Below are positions 19,817 to 28,489 of a stretch of DNA of 64,000 bases, piece after piece. A model generated the notes under the pieces. That model was not told where the DNA came from. It did no database searches and was given only the letters and a program-made list of their open reading frames with translations. The position numbers were made by a program, and so were the translations under genes. Within the stretch, counting starts at the first letter, position 1, and every line of letters starts with the position of its first letter. Source of the stretch: Shewanella mangrovisoli (GTDB taxonomy: Bacteria > Pseudomonadota > Gammaproteobacteria > Enterobacterales > Shewanellaceae); assembly GCF_019457635.1 (NCBI RefSeq), contig NZ_CP080412.1:1488001-1552000 (forward strand). Reading direction: 5' to 3'.

Positions 19817-20817
19817 TTTATAAGTTCACCAGGTTGATAATCCATATTGGCAGTTGTTCCTAATATTTCACTCCAACGGCTAGGTGGTATGCCTGTGCCT
19901 GGACGCATAACCGTAAGATTATCTTCTGTTAATTTTTGACCTTTTGATATGGGTTTTGATGCAACAATACTTTTTCTGACGATAGGTATATTTTGTAATT
20001 CACTTATGCTCGGTTCTTTTATACCTGTTCCCAGCGCAACTTCTAAGTTACGTATTGCTGACACCATTTCACATAGTTCGACAGGATTTAGGCTTGCCTT
20101 ATGATCGGGGCCGCTCATTTTCTTGTCTAGCGTAAAATGTTTTTCAATAATAGTTGCCCCCATCGCGACAGCTGCAATAGGAATTTCTATACCCAAAGTG
20201 TGATCTGAATAACCAACTTTTACACCAGGAAATGCATTTTTTATTGTATTCATTGCTAATAAGTTAACTTCTTGCATTGGTGTTGGATACTGTGTAGTTG
20301 CATGTAGTATCGTCACCATGTCAATGGTAATACCTGACGTTTTAAGTGTATTTAGTGCTAACTCAATTTCTGTAAGATTACTCATTCCCGTTGATAATAT
20401 AATGGGTTTTCGAAAGCTAGCTATATGACTTAGAAAAGGAAGGTTCGTTAATTCCCCTGATCCTATTTTAAATTGATTTTGCAGATTATTTAGGAATGTT
20501 GCACTTTGTGTTTCATCTGGTGTTGACATGAAGATGATATTTTTATTATCACAATAGTCTTTTAACTCTACAAAGTCAGTGTAGCTGAGTTCAAGCGATT
20601 TTAACATTTCAAATTGTGTTGTCGTGTTACTTGTATTCTCAATTTGATACTGAGCCATTTTTGCTGTCGGCGTAACGAGCAGCTCTGTTTTCCAAGTTTG
20701 AAATTTAACACAATCAGCTCCTGCTTCAGCGGCAGCGTCAATTAGCGCTTTAGCGAGCTTTATATCACCATTATGATTAACGCCTGCCTCTGCAATAATG
20801 AAGGTTTTTTGTGCCAT
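19813..20817 (-). CDS. legI: N,N'-diacetyllegionaminate synthase (LegI/NeuB)
   Basis: Condenses the released hexosamine with phosphoenolpyruvate to form the nine-carbon acid. The N-terminal TIM barrel opens FIIAEAGVNHNGDIKLAKAL and includes ADCVKFQTWK, IGSGELTNLPFL and GYSDHTLG. The last ~60 residues are the SAF/antifreeze-like domain (KPISKGQKLTEDNLTVMRPG). At 334 residues it is typical. Its ATG overlaps the preceding gene's stop (TAATG), so translation is probably coupled. Confidence 0.92.
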   Translation of the reverse strand: MAQKTFIIAEAGVNHNGDIKLAKALIDAAAEAGADCVKFQTWKTELLVTPTAKMAQYQIENTSNTTTQFEMLKSLELSYTDFVELKDYCDNKNIIFMSTPDETQSATFLNNLQNQFKIGSGELTNLPFLSHIASFRKPIILSTGMSNLTEIELALNTLKTSGITIDMVTILHATTQYPTPMQEVNLLAMNTIKNAFPGVKVGYSDHTLGIEIPIAAVAMGATIIEKHFTLDKKMSGPDHKASLNPVELCEMVSAIRNLEVALGTGIKEPSISELQNIPIVRKSIVASKPISKGQKLTEDNLTVMRPGTGIPPSRWSEILGTTANMDYQPGELIK

Positions 20818-21815
20818 TAAATATCCTTAGGTGACATCCGATACTTCTGAAATCGTTGAATTTTTGTATCAGAATGATTTGCCTGCCATGAGTCATTGAG
20901 CTGTTTTCGTTGTACAGAATTAAAGTCTAACCCAGCGATATAAAAAGGTAAAATATCTTTAGAAAACTTAGCCTTAAATTGAAATAAGCTATCATTTTCC
21001 GATGATGTTCGCCCACCACCGAGTAACATACTTTTGCATCCTGCAGCTTTTGCTAGAACAAAGGCTTGTTCAAGTAAATAGTAATTGCCATTTTCATGTT
21101 GTCGTTCTAAGTTGTTAGCTGATAGGTGATAGTGTGCAAGAGGGCCTGACAGGAAAAAAAAACCTGCAGATAATAGTTCTCCATCAAATGCACGAATACC
21201 TAGTAATTGGCAGTTTTTATGTGTATGTAGTTTTTCAAAATATTTTTTGGGGAAATAGAAGAAACGATCAGCATTATTTTTATCCATTGTTTTCCGATAA
21301 ATATTAATAAATTCATCAAGATGAATATTCTGATCTAATGTTAATTTTTTTTCGCATTTTCTAATAATATTCCGGGTTGTTTTTGAGTAGCCTTGCCAGC
21401 GTTCATGTTGCTCAGTTCGCAGATTTACGCTAATAACTCTTCGTTCTTGTAGATGAAAATCAAAAAGATTAGTATGAGCTGCTAGTTGGTTATGTGGATG
21501 AAAACGTATGAACTCACAAACAATATTTTTTGCTATACAATCTGCTCGATACAGCTGCATTGCTTCATTAATAAAATCTATATCCTGGCTGTTAGTTATT
21601 GGCCCGCCATAACCATAAGGAGTTTCGAGATCAAATAGTGCTTCACTATAATCAGGATATAAATAATTCGGAATAGGGCGCATAATGCTTAAGCTTCGGA
21701 ACCATTGTTCCCCTTTGGTATATTCAAATCGATAAATACGGTCATCTTCATTTAGATAAAGTTTTGCATATTCATCTTGGAAGTAGATATCATTTGTTAA
21801 TGTATTTGCATCCAT
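20817..21815 (-). CDS. FemAB/GNAT-type acyltransferase
   Basis: Predicted peptidyl- or acyl-transferase of the FemAB-like GNAT class (GNAT_acetyltransf_6). The C-terminal half shows FFFLSGPLAHYHLSANN and KSMLLGGGRTSSENDSLFQF with FKAKFSKD, a block typical of these enzymes. It lies between legC and legI, the slot in which other legionaminate clusters carry the LegH N-acetyltransferase, so it may acylate the 4-amino group; that is inference from position. It starts 1 nt after the legC stop on the other side of the junction and overlaps legI. Confidence 0.75.
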   Translation of the reverse strand: MDANTLTNDIYFQDEYAKLYLNEDDRIYRFEYTKGEQWFRSLSIMRPIPNYLYPDYSEALFDLETPYGYGGPITNSQDIDFINEAMQLYRADCIAKNIVCEFIRFHPHNQLAAHTNLFDFHLQERRVISVNLRTEQHERWQGYSKTTRNIIRKCEKKLTLDQNIHLDEFINIYRKTMDKNNADRFFYFPKKYFEKLHTHKNCQLLGIRAFDGELLSAGFFFLSGPLAHYHLSANNLERQHENGNYYLLEQAFVLAKAAGCKSMLLGGGRTSSENDSLFQFKAKFSKDILPFYIAGLDFNSVQRKQLNDSWQANHSDTKIQRFQKYRMSPKDI

Positions 21816-21816
21816 A

Positions 21817-22977
21817 TTATTGTGCTATATTTCTAGGGCTGCTAGGTAAATTTATCAGACGCTGTGATAACCATTCGGCATTATTTTGCGGTCCTTTTAG
21901 CGCATTGGAGTACATTGGCAGGGTATGAATTAGTTGCCAAACTGGTCTAGTCATAACGCCTGCTTGATTTGTTTTTTCTAGGAAAGTGCTTTTATGTGCG
22001 GGATCTGGTAGCACAATTGCGTTAAGCCAATAATTAGAATGACAACCTGATGGTTCCTGAACAAATTGATAGTCAGTTTTTTCGAAAAACATTTTATATT
22101 GACTGGCAATCTCTCTTTTTTGTGTAAGGAACTGATTGAGCTTTTTCATTTGTGCACATCCTAGTGCAGCATTTAAATTAGGCATTCGATAGTTAAATGC
22201 TGCTTCATCATGGTAAAACTCAAAAGCGTGGGGTTGCTTAGCTGTTGTTGTAATATGTTTTGCTCGTGTACCTTCATGAGAAGTTTTACACAAAATCATA
22301 CCACCGCCACCGGTAGTAATTATTTTATTACCGTTAAAACTGATGCAACCATATTGACCGAATGTACCAGTATGTTGCCCTTTGTAAAAAGAACCTAGGC
22401 TTTCAGCTGCATCTTCTACTAATGTTATATGCCACTTGTTGCTTATTGAAACTAATGCATCTAGATCTGCAGGATGTCCAAATGTATGCATGGGCACCAT
22501 GGCTCTGATTATTTTTCCAGTTAGCTTATGGCGACATTCGTTTTGATCTGTGATTTCAGCATGTTCGGTTAGATAGTTATCGAGCGAAATAGGACAAAGG
22601 CTTAAATGTGTAAGGGATACGTCTATAAATAGCGGTTGCGCTCCTAAATAGTGAATGGCATTACAAGTTGCTATAAATGTAAGAGATTGGCTGACTACTA
22701 AGTCCCCATGTTTGACACCGGCTAAAAATAACGCAGTGTGCAGCGCCGCCGTACCATTAACGGTTGCAACAGCAGCATTGGCTTGAGTGTATTCCTTAAT
22801 AAGCATCTCAAACTGATCGACGTATTTTCCTACACTAGATACGAATGTACTCTGTATTGTTTCTGTTACTAAGTCGATTTCATCGCTGTCGAATTGAGGT
22901 GCATGTAGCGGTAAATGTTCAGGATCACCGTATAGTGCACGAATGAATTGGATAGTCTGTTCAATTGAGCATGTCAT
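21817..22977 (-). CDS. legC: PLP aminotransferase LegC
   Basis: Aminates the 4-keto nucleotide sugar made by LegB. The 386-residue product begins with the LegC hallmark IRALYGDPEHLPLHAPQFDS and STFVSSVGKYVDQFE, then VNGTAALHTALFLAGV, LVEDAAESLGSFYKG (PLP-binding Asp) and CISFNGNKIITTGGGGMI with the Schiff-base Lys. ATG 22977 is chosen over an upstream start at 23022 because family members begin here and because this leaves a 4-nt gap to the methyltransferase instead of a 41-nt overlap. Confidence 0.92.
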   Translation of the reverse strand: MTCSIEQTIQFIRALYGDPEHLPLHAPQFDSDEIDLVTETIQSTFVSSVGKYVDQFEMLIKEYTQANAAVATVNGTAALHTALFLAGVKHGDLVVSQSLTFIATCNAIHYLGAQPLFIDVSLTHLSLCPISLDNYLTEHAEITDQNECRHKLTGKIIRAMVPMHTFGHPADLDALVSISNKWHITLVEDAAESLGSFYKGQHTGTFGQYGCISFNGNKIITTGGGGMILCKTSHEGTRAKHITTTAKQPHAFEFYHDEAAFNYRMPNLNAALGCAQMKKLNQFLTQKREIASQYKMFFEKTDYQFVQEPSGCHSNYWLNAIVLPDPAHKSTFLEKTNQAGVMTRPVWQLIHTLPMYSNALKGPQNNAEWLSQRLINLPSSPRNIAQ

Positions 22978-22981
22978 ATTT

Positions 22982-23659
22982 TTATTCAGCCGTTGCTTTT
23001 TGACCAATTGCAATCCATTCACTTACTTTTTCACCAAGCCTGTTTTCTCGACTGATCAATTGTAATTCTAATAAGTTGAATGGCGAAAACAACGTCGTTA
23101 AGCATTTTCTGGTAGTAAATCGTGTGTATCCTTTACCTGCCATAGGGCCAGTATCGACCATAAATGCATGAGGACCGACTTGCTGACCTGTTGCATAACC
23201 CGTAGTTTTATCTGTGAACATTCGGCTAAACATTAGCCCACCAGGTTTTAATACTCTATGTGCTTCTTTATACATTGCTTGCGAATGTTCAAAACTATTT
23301 GCATAAATAGCTTCATTATCGATGACGGCATCAAAGCGATTATTTGGATAATCAAGACTAAGCATATCACCTTGTCGTAACTCACCTCGCCAGTCAGGCA
23401 CTTCTACATTGAGACGATCCAAGGCCATTTTAAGTGCTGAAGGGGAGCCTTCCACACCATGTACAGTAAAACCTTCTCTGGCCATAAACCATAAATTGGC
23501 TCCAGTACCGAAACCTATCTCAAGCAGCTCAATTTCTGACCTGTTTGGTACTTTGTAAAAGTTTCTTGCAACAAAACGAATTAAGTCTTCGCCAGGATAT
23601 TTTCCCCAAGCTTGGGTGGTAAATACTGTTTCCCAGATAGGATCCCATGATGCTGCCAT
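22982..23659 (-). CDS. Class I SAM-dependent methyltransferase
   Basis: A 225-residue methyltransferase with motif I LLEIGFGTGANLWFMAREGF at about residue 45 and FDAVIDNEAIYANSFEHSQA plus EAHRVLKPGGLMFSRMF as motifs II/III. It is inside the glycosylation operon between legB and legC, so methylation of the legionaminic acid or an attached group is likely, but no sequence feature fixes the acceptor. Confidence 0.85.
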   Translation of the reverse strand: MAASWDPIWETVFTTQAWGKYPGEDLIRFVARNFYKVPNRSEIELLEIGFGTGANLWFMAREGFTVHGVEGSPSALKMALDRLNVEVPDWRGELRQGDMLSLDYPNNRFDAVIDNEAIYANSFEHSQAMYKEAHRVLKPGGLMFSRMFTDKTTGYATGQQVGPHAFMVDTGPMAGKGYTRFTTRKCLTTLFSPFNLLELQLISRENRLGEKVSEWIAIGQKATAE

Positions 23660-23676
23660 AATGACTTTATTCCTAA

Positions 23677-24657
23677 TTATCGATTGTAAATTGTAGATTT
23701 ATATTTGCTCAAATTAGCAGGTTCAGTGAACCAAGCGATTGTTTCCTTTAGTCCCATTTCTATATCGAATTGAGGCTGATATCCAGTTAACATTCTGATT
23801 TTGCTGTTATCCCCCCATAATCTAAACACTTCAGATTGCTGAGGTCTTATGCGTTCATTGTCAGTAATGAATTCAACATTACTATGCATCTGTTGCTTAA
23901 TGATTTTTAGAGTATTTTCAATTGAAATTTCATAATTTGAAGAGATATTGATAGTTTCACCTATACAAGCATCATGTGTTGCTAATGCAATAAATCCTCG
24001 GCATGTGTCCAGTACATAATTGAAATCACGTGTAGGAGATAGATCTCCTAATTTGATCTGAGTCGCGCCCTCTGCAATCTGACTGATTATTGTTGGAATA
24101 ACTGCTCTTGCAGATTGTCTTGGACCGTATGTATTAAAAGGACGAGCAATAGTTAAGGGGAGTTCAAAACTATAGTAAAAACTCATAGCCATAGAATCCG
24201 CAGCTATTTTTGAGGCACTATATGGTGATTGAGGCTGTAACGGATGCTGTTCATCAATCGGGACGTATTTGGCGGTACCATAGACCTCACTTGTAGAAGT
24301 GTGAATGACTCTTGATACATTGTTTTCAAGGGCTGCTTGGCAGATGTTGAGAGTGCCCTTGGCGTTGGTATCAAGATAGCTATCAGGGGCTACGTACGAA
24401 TAAGGAATCGCAATTAGTGCTGCAAGATGGAAAATCACATCAACATCTTTACACAAGTGTTTGCAAAAATGTGGATCACGGATGTCGCCACAAACAACTT
24501 CAACTTCATTGAGGCAAGCAAGATTTTCCAACCATCCCCAATAATTGAAAGAGTTGTATTGGCTAAGAGCTTTAACTTGATAACCTTGGGCTACTAACAT
24601 TTCCACAAGGTGAGAGCCTATAAATCCGTCTGCACCTGTAACTAATACTTTTTTCAT
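23677..24657 (-). CDS. legB: NAD-dependent 4,6-dehydratase LegB
   Basis: SDR-type nucleotide-sugar 4,6-dehydratase that makes the 4-keto-6-deoxy intermediate for LegC. The N-terminus KKVLVTGADGFIGSHLVEML is the Rossmann dinucleotide site (TGxxGFIG). The catalytic region reads VIHTSTSEVYGTAKYVP and QSPYSASKIAADSM (Thr-Ser, Tyr-x-x-x-Lys). An ATG 93 nt upstream would add 31 unrelated residues inside the preceding gene, so ATG 24657 is used. 326 residues. Confidence 0.9.
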   Translation of the reverse strand: MKKVLVTGADGFIGSHLVEMLVAQGYQVKALSQYNSFNYWGWLENLACLNEVEVVCGDIRDPHFCKHLCKDVDVIFHLAALIAIPYSYVAPDSYLDTNAKGTLNICQAALENNVSRVIHTSTSEVYGTAKYVPIDEQHPLQPQSPYSASKIAADSMAMSFYYSFELPLTIARPFNTYGPRQSARAVIPTIISQIAEGATQIKLGDLSPTRDFNYVLDTCRGFIALATHDACIGETINISSNYEISIENTLKIIKQQMHSNVEFITDNERIRPQQSEVFRLWGDNSKIRMLTGYQPQFDIEMGLKETIAWFTEPANLSKYKSTIYNR

Positions 24658-24685
24658 AATATGTCCATACGCTTTAAAAGAGACA

Positions 24686-24979
24686 TCAAATACTAGCGTT
24701 GCTTTTTTCGCAAGTGTCGAACTGTTGAACAAATTCATATAATTCAACATTTAGATAATCTGCCAAGCCAATTAAGTCATGCCTTTGCTGTGCAGCATAA
24801 ACTTGACTAATAATTTGATTTAGCGACTCTTGTGATTGTGACTCTAATTGACTTGATAAGCCTATGAGTCCATCGATTACCTTTACCATTGCTTCGGCTC
24901 CAAAGGATTCCTCTGCGAGTAGAAAATGACGAGCGGCAGCACGCAAATCATTGAGTATATAGTCAACACATATAGTCAT
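24686..24979 (-). CDS. Small hypothetical protein in glycosylation operon
   Basis: A 97-residue helical, acidic protein with no signal peptide or membrane segment. Not confidently recognised. It overlaps the upstream maf gene by 4 nt (ATGA) and lies 28 nt before legB, so it is translated with them. Position suggests a Maf partner, flagellin-handling helper or carrier; nothing in the sequence shows which. The C-terminus contains IGLADYLNVELYEFVQQFDT. Confidence 0.75.
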   Translation of the reverse strand: MTICVDYILNDLRAAARHFLLAEESFGAEAMVKVIDGLIGLSSQLESQSQESLNQIISQVYAAQQRHDLIGLADYLNVELYEFVQQFDTCEKSNASI

Positions 24980-26283
24980 AACTTTGATCCTAATTCATCC
25001 AAAGCTAGATACGCGCATCCCTCTATTTTAGCTCCTAGTTCACTTGTGGTGTAAAAATGAGTTTCAGGATGGATTTTGATATAACTTTCTAAAGCATCGA
25101 TGTAACTAATGAAACTGAGGCTAGTTGTTACCTTCTGTTCTCGATTATTGAGAACCCATTGATGTGATGCTTGTGCCGATATATGCATGTTCAGTTCACC
25201 ATCAGCCCAACCAGTATGAGTCTTATTATTTGGGAAACTTAAATCGCAACCGACCAAATACACATGTTTTGCCAGCATTTTAACGGCAAGGTCAACCGAA
25301 GTATGGAGTACACTACCACCTGTATAGAGAGTATCATGGTGTTTGACTTTTCTGAGGCTGTCGTACAATCTTTGTTTCCCGTAGGCCGCAAATCGCTTTC
25401 CCTGCCAAGACATAAGAGTTTCTTTTGCCAGTCTGGGGAAATAAACTAGTTTGATTCCTTTAGATGCTTCTGGCAGCAAATGTACCGCATCGATGTCAGC
25501 ATCAATACTTACCACGATATCAGGTTTAATCCCTTCTTTTAATATTGGTTTTAGTGCTGTATCTACCGCAATAATGAGTGGTCGTTTGTTACTTTCAGTA
25601 ATACGCTTTAGTTGCGGCATTGAAGCTTCTAAAGATGGGCCTGTACCAACAATAATTATATGTTCGCATGGATTAGAATAAAGTTCTGATATATCGGAAT
25701 CTTCTTGAATTAATTGTTCATTTTGCTTGAAACGCTCCAATATTTGAGGGTCTTCAGCTTGATGTGCTCTTGCCGCAAAACGAGTTTGGTAATGGATTAA
25801 TATTTTATTTCTGAGCGATGCGGCATCGTCATCGGCTAATACAAGCTCAGCGGAAGATGTGATAAAAGGAGTCGAAAATGAGGTCTTTAACTTAGCTAAC
25901 TCTAATTCACATTTAGGACTCGATAGCCAGTCTGTTTGATCTGTATAGCTTAGCACTAGTCGTGTGACCGCTAAGTTAAGCAAAGTCACTGTTAGTTTTT
26001 CTAACGGATAATGAAGTAATAACTCACGAGGCAAATCGCCTAGCCCTAAACCATATAAATATATTGAGTGACTTTGCAGGGGCAGTTGGCTGATATTGAG
26101 CTGCACTTCTGCCATACGGTCATGGCGGCTACTCAATTGGATACCATCTACACTTATAGTTTGGTTCTTACCTTGGACAAGGTGAGCATCAAGATGATCT
26201 ATAGATTGGTTTTTTATCGCAGAAGCGACTTTAGGCCATCGAACCTCAATAATAGCAATATTTGATGTGAACAGGTTGGTCAT
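24976..26283 (-). CDS. Maf-type flagellin glycosyltransferase (short)
   Basis: Second motility-associated factor, 435 residues, with the DUF115/MptE-like nucleotide-sugar domain (EHIIIVGTGPSLEASMPQLK, KPDIVVSIDADIDAVHLLPE, HVYLVGCDLSFPNNKTHTGW). Predicted to glycosylate flagellin with a CMP-nonulosonic acid. ATG 26283 has GAGG 7 nt upstream; the frame runs open 20 codons further back to 26343, but that extension crosses the attL repeat of the adjacent element and is rejected. It is first gene of the nine-gene minus-strand glycosylation operon. Confidence 0.85.
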   Translation of the reverse strand: MTNLFTSNIAIIEVRWPKVASAIKNQSIDHLDAHLVQGKNQTISVDGIQLSSRHDRMAEVQLNISQLPLQSHSIYLYGLGLGDLPRELLLHYPLEKLTVTLLNLAVTRLVLSYTDQTDWLSSPKCELELAKLKTSFSTPFITSSAELVLADDDAASLRNKILIHYQTRFAARAHQAEDPQILERFKQNEQLIQEDSDISELYSNPCEHIIIVGTGPSLEASMPQLKRITESNKRPLIIAVDTALKPILKEGIKPDIVVSIDADIDAVHLLPEASKGIKLVYFPRLAKETLMSWQGKRFAAYGKQRLYDSLRKVKHHDTLYTGGSVLHTSVDLAVKMLAKHVYLVGCDLSFPNNKTHTGWADGELNMHISAQASHQWVLNNREQKVTTSLSFISYIDALESYIKIHPETHFYTTSELGAKIEGCAYLALDELGSKL

Positions 26284-26331
26284 TCCGCATCCTCGGGGAT
26301 TGCTTATTCGAGCACCAGCTCCGTCACTATC

Positions 26332-26346
26332 TGGTCTCTCCACAGG
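26332..26346 (+). repeat. attL core direct repeat
   Basis: TGGTCTCTCCACAGG, identical to 36827-36841 inside the tRNA-Arg 3' end (on the minus strand: acceptor stem, discriminator and CCA). This is the left junction of the element; a duplicated tRNA 3' end is the standard mark of tyrosine-integrase insertion. Confidence 0.88.
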
Positions 26347-26470
26347 AGACAGTTCGCGACATTAACGGAAATTATTTGAAATTAATAAATCATTATAAAA
26401 CATGTTGTTAAGTGTGTTTTGTGCGATTTTGACATTAACCAAAATTACTGTATTTTAGTCTAAATTAATC

Positions 26471-26501
26471 CCTATGGTGGCACATAGGCGGCACAGGATT
26501 T
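26471..26501 (+). repeat. Left arm repeat, doubled GGCACA motif
   Basis: A 31-bp sequence that matches 36750-36780 in the same orientation with one mismatch. Each copy itself holds two near-identical 9-bp motifs (GGTGGCACA or GGCGGCACA, then GGCGGCACA) 11 bp apart. The position just inside each end suits integrase arm-type binding sites. The copy ends 15 nt before the integrase start codon, so it may also affect its promoter. Confidence 0.75.
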
Positions 26502-26515
26502 AAGGCTAAGTCATT

Positions 26516-27844
26516 ATGAGCATTGAAACAAGCTTCACAAAACGTGCTTTCGAACAGCTCGAAATCGGTCAAAAACGCTTCAGAATCGCCGATTTCGGCC
26601 ATCGAGACTCAATTAATGGATTAATCTTAGATGTTTTCCCATCGGGAAAAAAGGTTTTTCGCTTTCGCCGCAAGCATTTAGGTAAAGACGTCACAGTGAC
26701 GATCGGGGAGTTCCCGCATTTAACCATAGAGAATGCCCGTAAGCAGGCTAAGTATATTGCCGTAGACTTGGCCGAAGGTATCAATCCTAATGAAGCAAAG
26801 CGCCTTGCAAAACAAGAAGCTGAGCGCAAAGAAGCCCTGTCAATGACGGTTCAACAGCTGTTTGAATCCTTCGAAGCCGAGTTTATGGTCAAAATTAAAA
26901 CGGGTGAACGGCGACTCAATTCCCTTAAGGATATTCACTCGATTTGGAAGAATCATATCCAGCCGCGCATTGCCCATTTACCGATTGATAGCATCACTCA
27001 AGTTGAAGCTGAAAATCTGCTTAAGCTCATCATCACCAAAAACTCTGCTGCTGTTCGTAACAAATGCCTGACCTTGCTCAAGTCGATGTTCAATGAACAA
27101 CAAATCAATCCCTTTGGCCGTATCAAAAAATTGGCGGCCGTGAAGCGTGAGCGGATTTTGAATCAGCATGAGGTAAGGGCATTGCTTGAGTCGTTAGAAT
27201 TTGAGCCACCACTTTACCGTGATGTGGTCATGCTGTTGCTGCTAACGGGTCAGCGTAAAAGCTGCGTGTTCAGTATGGAGTGGCGCGAGATAGAGCATCA
27301 GCGCGGGGTGTGGATTATCCCGACCAGCAAGATTAAATCGAAAAAGCCCCATGCCGTGCCACTTACTAAAGAGGTCATGGCAATTCTTGAGCGCCGAAGC
27401 AATGAGGCGGTGCAGGGGGATAAATACGTGTTTCCTGCCGAGCGTAGTCATTCAGGCCATATCACTGAAAACGCGGGTAAGGGGAGTTTCTGGTATCGCA
27501 TCACCGAGCGGGCAGGGCTGCGAAGTCCTGAGAAGTCAGCAACAGCGAAAGAGGTTAATGTCACTATCCATGACTTAAGGCGTACCATCGCCAGTTGGAG
27601 TGTGATGCGTGGCGGCAATATTCAGACCACCAGTAAGCTACTCGGCCATAGTGATATCAGTATCACAGCAAGCACCTATGCTCATCTGGATGTCGAGAAT
27701 GTCAGGGCTGAGTTAGGTATCACCACGGCGCAGCTATTAGGGACTTATGTTCAGGAGTCGAGGGTGGATAAGTTGGTGAGGGAAATTGAACAGCTCTCAG
27801 AAGAGGAGAGAAGAGAGCTGTTTGAGAGGCTTTCGATTATTTAG
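26516..27844 (+). CDS. int: Tyrosine integrase, P4 type
   Basis: Site-specific recombinase for insertion into tRNA-Arg. The first ~100 residues are the arm-binding DUF4102 domain (FRFRRKHLGKDVTVTIGEFP), then a SAM-like core-binding domain, then the catalytic domain with R247 (LLTGQRKSCVF), a Lys in SKIKSKKPHAVPL, HDLRR (H352, R355), LLGHSD (H378) and the nucleophile in STYAH (Y388). All catalytic residues are present and the 442-residue length is normal, so it looks active. It lies 170 bp inside attL. Confidence 0.95.
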   Translation: MSIETSFTKRAFEQLEIGQKRFRIADFGHRDSINGLILDVFPSGKKVFRFRRKHLGKDVTVTIGEFPHLTIENARKQAKYIAVDLAEGINPNEAKRLAKQEAERKEALSMTVQQLFESFEAEFMVKIKTGERRLNSLKDIHSIWKNHIQPRIAHLPIDSITQVEAENLLKLIITKNSAAVRNKCLTLLKSMFNEQQINPFGRIKKLAAVKRERILNQHEVRALLESLEFEPPLYRDVVMLLLLTGQRKSCVFSMEWREIEHQRGVWIIPTSKIKSKKPHAVPLTKEVMAILERRSNEAVQGDKYVFPAERSHSGHITENAGKGSFWYRITERAGLRSPEKSATAKEVNVTIHDLRRTIASWSVMRGGNIQTTSKLLGHSDISITASTYAHLDVENVRAELGITTAQLLGTYVQESRVDKLVREIEQLSEEERRELFERLSII

Positions 27845-28162
27845 CCAGCTACGGTCAAACCCTTGGCGTTTATACTCTCAGAACTTTTCTAGTGTAAAAC
27901 CATTAGAAACCTGCATCGAAGGATGGAGTGCTAAGAAGCTTGTCTTATTCACTTTATTACGGTTCAGGAGGATGAGCCAAAAGGTGTTGAGTCGGTAAGG
28001 TATAAACTGGGAACACTTGCAAGAAGTAAGTTGGTATTGGATGTTAATAACTATGAGGTAAAAGTAGTAAGAAACTGAAAACGATGAATAACGAATCTGT
28101 ACATTCAGATAAATCATCGTATAAAGTAGCTCTGAAAAGGACAACTTACTTGGCATTGAATA
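27845..28162. other. Gap between integrase and toxin gene
   Basis: 318 bp, AT-rich. A 92-codon minus-strand frame exists at 27878-28156 but its composition and lack of a ribosome site make it unconvincing. The stretch presumably holds the promoter of the toxin-antitoxin pair; no clear -35/-10 is claimed. Confidence 0.5.
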
Positions 28163-28489
28163 TTGGAAATTTCGTTTTCATCAAAAGAGCTTAGGGTTAT
28201 TTGCGAGCAGCAGTGCGAAGCTGATAGGCAGCTGGGTGAATCTGTCGCTCGAGTATTAAGGGCTAGGTTAACGGACTTATTTGCTGTAGAACGATATGAT
28301 GACATGCCTCTAGGAAATGTACGGATTGCGTTCATTGATTCGGAAGAATGCATTACAATTGACATCAAGGACGGAGTGGTAATGTGTTTGATTTCTGGAC
28401 ACATGAATACACCTAGAACACTTGCTAAAACGATAGATTGGGCCAAGGTAAGTAGGTTAAAATTAGTATATATAGGTACAAACTTATGA
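28163..28489 (+). CDS. higB: HigB-like toxin, RelE superfamily
   Basis: A 108-residue protein resembling the 'killer protein' branch of the HigB/RelE family: MEISFSSKELRVICE, then LRARLTDLFAVERYDDMPLG, and a C-terminal block with IDWAKVSRLKLVYI. Members are ribosome-dependent mRNA nucleases. Typical members have basic catalytic residues in the middle block; here the middle reads NVRIAFIDSEECITIDIKDG and is less basic, so activity is uncertain. The start codon is TTG, with no good ribosome site. It overlaps the downstream antitoxin by 4 nt, toxin first, as in higBA loci. Confidence 0.65.
   Translation: MEISFSSKELRVICEQQCEADRQLGESVARVLRARLTDLFAVERYDDMPLGNVRIAFIDSEECITIDIKDGVVMCLISGHMNTPRTLAKTIDWAKVSRLKLVYIGTNL

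Noticed and set aside
26284-26343. N-terminal extension of the short Maf protein to 26343
   Set aside because: It crosses the attL repeat and would depend on element sequence; the internal ATG has a good ribosome site and suits the family start.
27878-28156. Minus-strand 92-codon frame between integrase and toxin
   Set aside because: Low-complexity, Ser/Tyr-rich translation, no ribosome site, and it fills the probable promoter region of the toxin-antitoxin pair.
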